DNA of 64,000 nt, from positions 4,650,001-4,714,000 of the forward strand of contig NZ_CP133774.1 in the NCBI RefSeq assembly GCF_034344865.1, in the 5' to 3' direction. The notes beneath the pieces were generated by a model that made no database searches, was not told the DNA's origin, and worked only from the letters and a program-made list of their open reading frames with translations. This stretch comes from Pseudomonas sp. 10S4 (GTDB taxonomy: Bacteria > Pseudomonadota > Gammaproteobacteria > Pseudomonadales > Pseudomonadaceae). Both the position numbers and the translations under genes were made by a program. Below are positions 1 to 7,058 of the stretch, in pieces; the first letter of the stretch is position 1; every line of letters starts with the position of its first letter.

Positions 1-81
1 CGCCCAGAGCAACGGTATGACCGTTACGAGGAATATCGGGATCAACAGCACGGCGATTTGCCAAAGCAGATCGAGCAGTAA
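1..81. other. Left-edge open frame, strand unresolved
   Basis: Two readings are possible for the cut edge. On the plus strand, frame 1 is open from base 1 and stops at TAA 79-81, giving a charged tail (RYDRYEEYRDQQ) that could be the C-terminus of a gene starting outside the window. On the minus strand the same bases read as a strongly hydrophobic stretch (LLIPIFLVTVIPLLW) like the first membrane segment of a protein running out of the window, but no good start codon precedes it. I cannot decide between them. Confidence 0.25.
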
Positions 82-422
82 TCGAGGCAGGTTTTTTCGT
101 CAGCGCGTTGATCGGAAGAGTGGGGCACCAGGACCTCGACAATAGATGGGCAGTTTCAAAAATGGGCTGAATGGTTTATCGACCTACCAATGGGTAATGC
201 TTGATGCGACAGGCATAGTCATTGCCACCGCCTTTACAGATGCCATAAAGGTTTAATGGGACTGATTATTGGGGGCGTCTGAAACGTTGTTCCGCGTCAG
301 GTGATTTTGGCAGCAACTCTGCAACAAATGGTTTTATTTTGTGCCCTGACGATCTTGCGGTCGGTCTCAACCTGATTCGGCAAGGTCTGCCGACTGTCAT
401 TGCCCAACGATTGGATTTACGG
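82..422. other. Intergenic stretch, no supported gene
   Basis: No convincing coding region. A 36-codon ATG frame runs on the plus strand from 146 to 256 but has no ribosome binding site and no recognisable product. Nothing else is visible here. Confidence 0.4.
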
Positions 423-752
423 ATGAAACCAACGCTACGCCTCCCGTTCTACACACAGAAAATCATCGCCATCACCACCTTGTTTCTGTTTCTCACTGGC
501 TGCGTCGGCGTGATGGTCTCGGTGCCGGAAGAGCGCACAAGCTACACATCCCCCGACTTGACCACGCGGGCGTGGTGTGGGGTCACGCTTTGGGCGGTGA
601 TCGTGCCGATTCCCTTGCAATTGCCGGTGTGCACGCTTCACCAAGGGCAGTATTTGACGTCGCCTTTTTATGCCTGCGGCCCGCTAATGTTCCTGGGCGG
701 TCTTTCTCCGATTTACGAAGGGTATGGGCTGTGTGGAATGTTTCCCAAGTAG
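423..752 (+). CDS. Small predicted lipoprotein of unknown function
   Basis: The 109-residue product starts MKPTLRLPFY and has an N-terminal hydrophobic segment ending in the lipobox LTGC (Cys about residue 28), so it should be exported and lipidated. The rest is rich in aromatic residues and Cys and contains no domain I recognise. The open frame extends upstream to 339, but the lipobox position only makes sense with the ATG at 423. The ribosome binding site is weak. It stands alone, upstream of the endonuclease gene and separated from it by about 290 bases. Lipidation is a motif-based prediction; function is unknown. Confidence 0.6.
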   Translation: MKPTLRLPFYTQKIIAITTLFLFLTGCVGVMVSVPEERTSYTSPDLTTRAWCGVTLWAVIVPIPLQLPVCTLHQGQYLTSPFYACGPLMFLGGLSPIYEGYGLCGMFPK

Positions 753-879
753 TCGTGACCAGCCGAAGCCACTTCATCATGTAAGGTCCGTGCGGGCAGG
801 AACCTCCCTCGACGAGTCTTGGCGATCAGAATGCAAACGCCACCCAGCACTAATGTGACTTGTCATGGTCAATAAATCC

Positions 880-903
880 CGCACGACCATCAGCGGTCGT
901 GCG
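880..903. other. Perfect 9-bp inverted repeat in the gap before the endonuclease gene
   Basis: The arms cgcacgacc (880-888) and ggtcgtgcg (895-903) are perfectly complementary around a 6-base loop. No T-run follows, so it is not a standard terminator. The remaining 753-1038 gap shows no gene. It may be a REP-like hairpin or an operator for the endonuclease gene. Confidence 0.45.
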
Positions 904-1038
904 ACTCGCATCGGTATTTAGATCAAGGACAGTAAAAGCATGCTCGCCGCCATGTAATCAAAAACCACCGCCACTTGGTTCCGTGAATCGGGACTCGCCG
1001 TACGTATTCCCCTCTATCCAATTCGAAGAATTTAAAGC

Positions 1039-1911
1039 ATGCACCTACGCAAAATTGCAGTTGGGCTCTCGGCCCTTGTTTTGCTCTCGACCGGGGCGCA
1101 AGCCCGCAGTCTGCTGGATCTCCTCAAGCCGCCCACCGAGCATCAGGAACAAACGCATCGCTCTGGCTCGATCAGCCAGAACGCGGCCCTGGACCTCTAT
1201 TCAAGCAAACAGCAACAGGCATCGTTTGACGGTTGCGCCGATCTGTTCCCGGCTGCGAAGCCGATCAACCTGGCCACTGTGCCGGCAACCATGAAACCCC
1301 TGGCGTTGTGTTCCGACAACTTCGCGGTGCTGTACTCGCAAACCAGCAAGACGCCGATAGTCGTGGTCGAACGCCTTAATTCGGCTCAGTTGCAGGACGC
1401 CAAAGGGGAGGAGCGCACCAACCAGTTCTACCCGGACCCACGCATCCCCAAGGGTGCTCGGGCCGAGTTGAGCGATTACCGCAGCCAGCATCCGGCCGTG
1501 GACCGTGGCCACCAATCCCCGGCCGCCGATGCACCGAGCCCCAATGCCATGGCGCAGTCCTTTGCGCTGTCGAACATGGTGCCGCAAGACCCTACCAACA
1601 ACCGGAAGATCTGGAGCAAGGTCGAGGCTGACGTCAGGAAGTTTGCCAAGCGCGCCGATGGCAATGTGTTTGTCTTTACCGGCCCGCTCTTTGATGAAGG
1701 CCACGCCACCATCGGCGACAACAAGGTCTGGGTGCCGACTCGCCTGTTCAAGCTGGTTTACGATGTATCCTCCAAGCGCGCCTGGGCCTACGTACTACCC
1801 AACGCTGAGACCCGTATCGAGAAGCCGATGGACTACGATACTTTCGTGAAAAGTACCGGGCTCAAGTTGTTGGGCAATCTACCGGTTACCGGTTCCGTAG
1901 GGCGCACTTGA
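1039..1911 (+). CDS. Secreted DNA/RNA non-specific endonuclease (Serratia nuclease/NucA family)
   Basis: The 290-residue protein begins with a Sec signal peptide (cleavage expected after about QA, residue 22). The central region carries the family active-site motif DRGH at residues 155-158, followed by SFALSNMVPQ and the Asn pair at about 187-188. In this family the motif His is the general base and the Asn binds the catalytic Mg2+. It should cleave single- and double-stranded DNA and RNA in the periplasm or outside the cell, for example in nutrient scavenging or removal of extracellular DNA. No immunity gene is visible next to it. It ends just inside the left 104-bp repeat and is followed by a terminator, convergent in design with the NCS1 permease gene now 13.8 kb away. 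Confidence 0.85.
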   Translation: MHLRKIAVGLSALVLLSTGAQARSLLDLLKPPTEHQEQTHRSGSISQNAALDLYSSKQQQASFDGCADLFPAAKPINLATVPATMKPLALCSDNFAVLYSQTSKTPIVVVERLNSAQLQDAKGEERTNQFYPDPRIPKGARAELSDYRSQHPAVDRGHQSPAADAPSPNAMAQSFALSNMVPQDPTNNRKIWSKVEADVRKFAKRADGNVFVFTGPLFDEGHATIGDNKVWVPTRLFKLVYDVSSKRAWAYVLPNAETRIEKPMDYDTFVKSTGLKLLGNLPVTGSVGRT

Positions 1912-2012
1912 TGGCTTGACGAACCGCTCCCGGCCTACCTGAAAAGAACAGAAAAAACCCGCAACCGAGTGCGGGTTTTTTTGCTTGAATGGTGCGCGTT
2001 ATCCCTGACACA
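1909..2012. repeat. Left copy of 104-bp direct repeat bracketing the T1SS block
   Basis: The 104 bases from 1909 match 15701-15804 in the same orientation, with six mismatches by eye (about 94 percent). The sequence spans the last bases of the endonuclease gene, a rho-independent terminator, and a sequence equal to the last codons of the NCS1 permease read on the minus strand. In this copy the permease stop TAA is changed (TTA to TGA on the plus strand), so this is the displaced copy of the permease 3' end. The two copies suggest that the endonuclease and permease genes were once convergent neighbours and that the block between was inserted with duplication of the junction. Confidence 0.8.
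1951..1983. terminator. Rho-independent terminator after endonuclease gene
   Basis: An A-rich run precedes the perfect 7-bp stem acccgca/tgcgggt with a 6-base loop, then a T-tract of 7. The A- and T-tracts make it bidirectional, as expected for a terminator between convergent genes. Confidence 0.85.
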
Positions 2013-2673
2013 AGTTCCTCGACGAAGACGTTGGCGAAACCTTCGAAAATCTTGGCAAGGGTTCGTGTCGGCTTGCTTTGATCGAGAAGTAGTTATCAAG
2101 CAGATACAGGATCAAGCCCACTGAGAGAAGCTCGCCAAGATTCCGGGGAGGGTCGGTGGCAATGCTGAACGAATGCTGAACGGAATTGAAGTTTATGAGG
2201 TTGGATCGGAGAGAGATTGACCTTTTTTTGCCTGAGCAGTGTTGTTATTTGTGGAGTAAGCAGTGGTGAGTACTTTAATTGTAGAGTTTGTGTTACACAG
2301 TTCGTCAGTTGAAAGTCAAGCCTGTGATCAACTAACTCTTTGATTTATATAGTATGTATGGTGCGAAAAAATCGAGTTTGTATATTTGTTATTTGATTTT
2401 CGATACAAATTTGATGCTGAGTTATTGGTTTTATTGGCGCTGCAAACAAACGTTTTGGGATGGAAAACAAAGTTTTTGGGTAGCAGTGATAGGTGCTAGC
2501 CTCTGATGGCTCTTTGATATTTTGCTTGGCTAAGTATCAAGTGCTGGATGTCTGACAGGTCGCGATTTTAGCGGCAACGCTTTTTGAATGTATTCGCCTG
2601 CTACAAGGTCGGTTCGACGCGCTTGATCTAAGTACGACGTGCTTCCATCATTCGTTAATGCCGTTGAGTCGCC
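2013..2673. other. AT-rich leader region of the T1SS block
   Basis: No supported gene. Bases 2013-2210 are GC-normal and contain a short tandem (gaatgctgaac twice near 2165-2186) and fragments of frames I cannot assign. Bases 2220-2530 are markedly AT-rich compared with the rest of the window, typical of a promoter of acquired DNA open to H-NS-like (MvaT) silencing. A 50-codon ATG frame near 2354 has no ribosome binding site and is not called. Confidence 0.5.
2446..2480 (+). promoter_or_regulatory. Pair of 14-bp direct repeats, 21 bp apart, upstream of the exporter gene
   Basis: Sequences acaaacgttttggg (2446-2459) and acaaagtttttggg (2467-2480) differ at two positions and are spaced 21 bp start to start, two helical turns, about 200 bp before the ABC exporter start. 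This layout is typical of tandem binding sites for a regulator on one DNA face. No regulator is identified. Confidence 0.4.
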
Positions 2674-4851
2674 ATGACTGACCCTAACGCAAGGACCCGC
2701 GTTTCGCCCGAAACGCCACAACACAATGGAAGTGAAGACAGTGGTATTGCATCACTCGTCGTCATTGCCCAGTTGTCCGGCGTCGCCATCAGCGCCGACC
2801 GCCTCAAACACCTGTCAGGGCTGTCCCGGCCTATCGATGCCTTGACGTTGGTGCGTCTGGCCCGGCAGGTCGCGCTCAAGGCCCGCTCTACCACCAGCCA
2901 GATCAGCCGCATTGCGCAGACGCCGCTTCCCGCTATCGCCGAACTTCGGGACGGACGCTTTCTGGTCGTGGCCAAGTGTGCGAACGACAACGTCTTGCTG
3001 CACGATGAAGTGCAACAGCGCACCTTTCAACTCACCTTGGCCGAGTTTGAACAAATCTGGTCCGGTCGTTTAATCCTGATTACTTCCCGCGCCATCCTGG
3101 CACAAGGCGGCGGCAAGTTTGATATGTCGTGGTTCATTCCGTCGATTGTCAAATATCGCAAACAATTTCTGGAAGTGTTGGCTGGCTCGTTTTTCCTGCA
3201 ACTATTCGGTTTGGTTTCGCCGTTATTTATGCAGGTCGTGATTGATAAAGTGCTGGTGCACAAATCAATGTCGACTCTGGATGTATTGGCGTTCGGCCTG
3301 ATTACCATCTCCGTGTTCGAAGCATTACTGGGTGGATTGCGCACTTACGTGTTCAGCCATACCACCAACCGGGTCGATGTCGAACTGGGTGCGCGCCTGT
3401 TCAATCACTTGCTGGGGCTGCCGCTGGCGTATTTCCAGGCGCGGCGAGTGGGCGACAGTGTGGCGCGGGTGCGCGAGCTGGAAAATATCCGCAACTTCCT
3501 CACCGGTAACGCGTTGACCGTGGCCATGGATATGTTTTTCACCCTGGTGTTCTTCGCGGTGATGTTGACCTATTCGCCCATGCTGACCTTGATCGTGTTT
3601 ATCTCGTTGCCGTGCTACATCGCCTTGTCGGTCATCGTGACGCCAGTGCTCAAGGCCCGACTCGATGAAAAATTTCGCCGTAGCTCGGAAAACCAATCGT
3701 TCCTGGTGGAGTCGGTGACCGGCATCGAAACCATCAAGTCGATGGCCGTCGAACCCTTGATGCAGCGTCGCTGGGAAGAACAGCTGGCCGGCTACGTGTC
3801 CAGCGCCTTCAAGGCTTCCAGCCTTTCCAGTTCGGCCAATCAAGTGGCGTCCCTGATCAGTAAGCTCACCACCGCGGCCTTGTTGTGGTTTGGCGCCAGG
3901 CTGGTCATCGGTGGCGACCTTTCGGTGGGCGAACTGATTGCCTTCAATATGCTCTCCGGTCGGGTCAGCGGCCCGGTCTTGCGTCTGGCGCAACTGTGGC
4001 AAGACTTTCAGCAAGTGCGGCTGTCGATGGACCGCTTGGGCGACATCCTCGACAACCGCGCGGAATCCGGCGTCTCTGCCGGGCAAGCTTCAATGCCGCC
4101 GGTCAAGGGTGAAGTGGTGTTCGATCGGGTGGTGTTTCGCTACCGCGCCGACGGTCCGGAGATTCTGCGCGGTTTGTCATTGACCGCCGCAGCCGGCGCC
4201 GTCATCGGCATCGTCGGCCCCTCCGGTTCTGGCAAAAGTACCCTGACCAAATTGATCCAGCGCCTCTATTCACCCGAGCGCGGACGGGTACTGATCGACG
4301 GCATGGATTTGTCGGTGCTCGATCCCGCGTCACTGCGGCGGCAGATCGGAGTGGTCCTGCAAGAGAACATGCTGTTCAAAGGCACGGTGCGCGACAACAT
4401 CGCCTTCGCTTCGCCGGGCATGCACTTTGATCAGGTGGTCGAAGCCGCAGAACTGGCCGGTGCCCACGAGTTCATCCTGGAACTGCCGCAAGGTTACGAC
4501 ACCGAACTGGGGGAGCGCGGCAATGGTTTGTCCGGTGGTCAGCGCCAACGCATCGCCATCGCGCGGGCACTGGTGACCAATCCGAAAATCCTGATCTTTG
4601 ACGAAGCCACTTCCGCACTGGACGCAGAATCGGAATCGATCATTCACGGCAACATGCACAAGATCTGTAAGGATCGTACGGTGTTCATCATCGCTCACCG
4701 GTTGTCGGCGGTCAGAATTGCCCAACGGATCATCACGGTCGAGAAAGGCCTCATCGTCGAAGAAGGCAGCCACGACGAGCTGCTGCAACAAGACGGTCGT
4801 TACGCCTCGCTGTGGCGTCATCAGACAGGGCACCTGCATGTCGCTGCTTAA
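2674..4851 (+). CDS. Type I secretion ABC exporter (HlyB/LapB type, peptidase-dead C39-like domain)
   Basis: The 725-residue inner-membrane ATPase energises export of a T1SS substrate from cytoplasm to outside. Domain order: C39-like domain (1-140), membrane domain (about 160-430), nucleotide-binding domain (about 480-720). Walker A GPSGSGKST (about 514), signature LSGGQRQR (about 619), Walker B ILIFDEATSALD (about 639) and the H-loop AHRLS (about 675) are intact. In the N-terminal domain the peptidase motif DCGxAC is replaced by DSGIAS, so it should bind but not cleave substrate, as in HlyB- and LapB-type exporters. It overlaps the adaptor gene by 14 bases and heads the T1SS block. The Shine-Dalgarno sequence is weak. 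Confidence 0.93.
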   Translation: MTDPNARTRVSPETPQHNGSEDSGIASLVVIAQLSGVAISADRLKHLSGLSRPIDALTLVRLARQVALKARSTTSQISRIAQTPLPAIAELRDGRFLVVAKCANDNVLLHDEVQQRTFQLTLAEFEQIWSGRLILITSRAILAQGGGKFDMSWFIPSIVKYRKQFLEVLAGSFFLQLFGLVSPLFMQVVIDKVLVHKSMSTLDVLAFGLITISVFEALLGGLRTYVFSHTTNRVDVELGARLFNHLLGLPLAYFQARRVGDSVARVRELENIRNFLTGNALTVAMDMFFTLVFFAVMLTYSPMLTLIVFISLPCYIALSVIVTPVLKARLDEKFRRSSENQSFLVESVTGIETIKSMAVEPLMQRRWEEQLAGYVSSAFKASSLSSSANQVASLISKLTTAALLWFGARLVIGGDLSVGELIAFNMLSGRVSGPVLRLAQLWQDFQQVRLSMDRLGDILDNRAESGVSAGQASMPPVKGEVVFDRVVFRYRADGPEILRGLSLTAAAGAVIGIVGPSGSGKSTLTKLIQRLYSPERGRVLIDGMDLSVLDPASLRRQIGVVLQENMLFKGTVRDNIAFASPGMHFDQVVEAAELAGAHEFILELPQGYDTELGERGNGLSGGQRQRIAIARALVTNPKILIFDEATSALDAESESIIHGNMHKICKDRTVFIIAHRLSAVRIAQRIITVEKGLIVEEGSHDELLQQDGRYASLWRHQTGHLHVAA

Positions 4852-6202
4852 TCGATGGTTCCCACGGCTGCAGCATTACCGCGACATTGCCCGCGCGGCA
4901 CTCGATGCTGAAAAAGCCCAAGGCAATCCCCTGCAACGCCAGCGTGACGAAGTCGAGTTTTTGCCGGCGGCGCTGGAGGTACTGGAAACGCCCGTGTCCC
5001 CGGTCGGTCGCGGCTTGATGTGGGCGCTGATGCTGTTGTTCGCCATTGCCCTGGTCTGGTCGACTGTCGGCAAACTCGACGTGGTTGCGGTGGCGGAGGG
5101 CAAGGTCGTCCCCAACGGCAAAAGCAAAACGATCCAACCGCTGGAAGCCGGCATCGTCAAGGCGATCCTGGTCGACAACGGCCAGCACGTGACCCAAGGC
5201 CAGGCCCTGATCGAACTGGACCCGACCGAGGCCACGGCGGATGTCGGTAAATCGAGGACGGCGCGGGTCGATGCAATGTTGACGATCAACCGCGCCCAAG
5301 CCCTGCTCGATGCGCAAACCGTCAATCGGACACCGACCGTCCAACCGGTGCCGGACGCTACCGAGGATCGACAACGAGATACCCAACGCTTCGCCGAAGG
5401 CGCCTTCTACGAACACCGCAGCAAACTCACCAGCTTGCGCTCGGAGTTGCAAAAACGCGTGCAGGAACTGCAAACCACCCAGCACAAAATCAGCAGCCTG
5501 CAGCAGACCTTGCCGATGACCCGCGCGGAAGAGGAGGACTACCAGACCTTGCTCCAGCAAAGCTACGTACCGCGCCATGCCTACCTGGAAAAGGTGCAAG
5601 CGCGCATCCAGCAGGAACAGGAGCTGGCCGGGCAACAGAGTTACGCCAAAGAACTGCAAGCCACGATCCAGGAACAACGCGACGACATCGACACCGCCAT
5701 CGCGCAATTTCGCCGCGAACAACTCGACGCCCTCAATCAGGCGCAACAGCAACTGACCCAGGACCAGGGCGACGAAACCAAGTCCCGACAACGGCAATCG
5801 CAAACCCATTTGACTGCACCGGTGGGCGGCACCGTGCAGGAACTGGCCGTGCATACGATTGGCGGCGTCGTCACCCCGGCGCAAGCCCTGCTGGTGATTG
5901 TGCCGGACGACGCCGGACTGGAAGTTGAAGCGCAGATTCTCAACCGCGATATCGGCTTTGTCCGCCCGGGGCAGGACGCCGAAATCAAGCTGGATGCCTT
6001 TCCGTATACGCACTACGGGACTATTGCCGGCAAGGTCATGTCGATTTCCCAGGACGCGGTCAAGGACGACAAGTTGGGGCTGATTTATCCGGCAAGGATA
6101 CAACTCAGTACGCATGTAGTTATGGCGGATGGAAAAAATTCAACTGGAGCCGGGGATGTCGAGTTCGGTGGAGATCAAGACCGAGCAGCGGCGGATTATT
6201 GA
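4838..6202 (+). CDS. T1SS periplasmic adaptor (HlyD family), 3' end frameshifted
   Basis: This membrane-fusion protein should link the ABC exporter to the TolC-type outer-membrane protein. After a cytoplasmic N-terminus comes one membrane segment (about 58-78), a biotinyl-lipoyl half (GKVVPNGKSKTIQPLEAG), a long Gln/Glu-rich coiled coil (about 180-320), the second lipoyl half (LTAPVGGTVQELAV) and a beta-barrel region ending near QLSTHVVMADG. The start ATG at 4838 lies inside the exporter gene. At the A6 run 6133-6138 the frame slips: as written, the protein ends after a non-family tail (454 residues). With one A fewer it continues through KIQLEPGMSSSVEI and stops at 6257 (472 residues), the normal HlyD C-terminus. 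Confidence 0.9.
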   Translation: MSLLNRWFPRLQHYRDIARAALDAEKAQGNPLQRQRDEVEFLPAALEVLETPVSPVGRGLMWALMLLFAIALVWSTVGKLDVVAVAEGKVVPNGKSKTIQPLEAGIVKAILVDNGQHVTQGQALIELDPTEATADVGKSRTARVDAMLTINRAQALLDAQTVNRTPTVQPVPDATEDRQRDTQRFAEGAFYEHRSKLTSLRSELQKRVQELQTTQHKISSLQQTLPMTRAEEEDYQTLLQQSYVPRHAYLEKVQARIQQEQELAGQQSYAKELQATIQEQRDDIDTAIAQFRREQLDALNQAQQQLTQDQGDETKSRQRQSQTHLTAPVGGTVQELAVHTIGGVVTPAQALLVIVPDDAGLEVEAQILNRDIGFVRPGQDAEIKLDAFPYTHYGTIAGKVMSISQDAVKDDKLGLIYPARIQLSTHVVMADGKNSTGAGDVEFGGDQDRAAADY

Positions 6203-6257
6203 GTATCTGTTGACACCATTGTTGAAGTATCAGAGTGAGGCGTTGAGGGAACGGTGA
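6133..6257 (+). other. Frameshifted C-terminal coding segment of the HlyD adaptor
   Basis: Reading this stretch one base out of phase with the preceding adaptor frame gives QLEPGMSSSVEIKTEQRR and then the usual HlyD ending (YLLTPLLKYQSEALRER) with a TGA at 6255-6257. The slip coincides with a run of six A; five A would restore the family-typical C-terminus. A sequencing error or a real lesion are both possible. Confidence 0.75.
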
Positions 6258-6291
6258 AATATATGACCAGGTTGGGGATGAGGGGAGCTTT

Positions 6292-6903
6292 ATGACGGCT
6301 AAAGAGAAGATGTCCTGGTTCACCGCGTTTTATCAGATGTGGGGCGGGAAAGCCGTTGGGCTTGGGAAAAATCATCGAGCGAAATCGGTATGGATGATAG
6401 CAGCGGTAATTTTATCCATTTTGGGTCCCCTATTTCAGATTATGCATAGCCAAAACTACTCAGGTGCCTTGCCGCCTGAGGCGCCTATGATAAAAACGAC
6501 AGGCACATTCATTCGTTATATTGGGCATGCGGGTCTGAAAGAAGTGCCCTATATCGTGTTTACTACCGACAGTGGTATCACTTACCGCACTGAAGATATC
6601 GTCGCTCCTGGGGTGCTGTCCGACTTGGGCGATAAAAAGCCGCCCGTAAAAGTGTATGCCGAAGGCTTTCTTCTTAATAATGGGGCAGGCTCATTTTACC
6701 CGCTCTATTTGGCTAATCTGAATGGAGTACCTTTAGCCTCGTCAGATAAGTTGATGGCTCAGCTTTTGATCGGTAGAGATCCATTTTATTATAAAAAAAT
6801 GGAGTTTATTTTGTTGATGGTTGTTATTTCTTGGGCAGGGGCGGCCTATTATGCTTGTCAACTGAGGAATCTGGGTTTGGAGAAAAATAGAAGGGGTGTT
6901 TGA
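6292..6903 (+). CDS. Two-pass membrane protein of unknown function within the T1SS block
   Basis: The 203-residue product has hydrophobic segments at about 32-52 and 170-188, leaving a loop of about 115 residues between them, probably periplasmic, with short cytoplasmic ends. The loop (KEVPYIVFTTDSGITYRTEDIV) looks like a small beta domain but I do not recognise it. A good ribosome binding site (gaggggag) precedes the ATG. It lies 34 bases after the restored adaptor stop and 155 bases before the giant repeat protein, on the same strand, so it is probably co-transcribed with the secretion genes and may help assembly or retention of the substrate. The local base composition is AT-richer than flanking housekeeping genes, consistent with transfer. 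Confidence 0.7.
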   Translation: MTAKEKMSWFTAFYQMWGGKAVGLGKNHRAKSVWMIAAVILSILGPLFQIMHSQNYSGALPPEAPMIKTTGTFIRYIGHAGLKEVPYIVFTTDSGITYRTEDIVAPGVLSDLGDKKPPVKVYAEGFLLNNGAGSFYPLYLANLNGVPLASSDKLMAQLLIGRDPFYYKKMEFILLMVVISWAGAAYYACQLRNLGLEKNRRGV

Positions 6904-7058
6904 GATTGATTTTTGCACAATTTCGTTGCAGGTCGTTTTTTGTTTGGCTGCACAGGGTGGGTGATTGATAGCGCATCAAGCGCGCGTAGCATGGGTTTAT
7001 AAAATGGGTGTTATATATTTTTCACGCCACTTAAGTAGTGTGCGTGCAGGGGGTTATC

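Noticed and set aside
1039..1911. Secreted nuclease as an antibacterial toxin with immunity gene
   Set aside because: The signal peptide and single-domain layout fit a housekeeping extracellular nuclease; no immunity-like gene or toxin delivery domain.
2354..2509. 50-codon plus-strand frame in the AT-rich leader
   Set aside because: No ribosome binding site; Trp/Tyr-rich translation looks random for AT-rich DNA.
4751..6115. Minus-strand open frame of 454 codons
   Set aside because: Antisense shadow of the HlyD adaptor; low-complexity translation.
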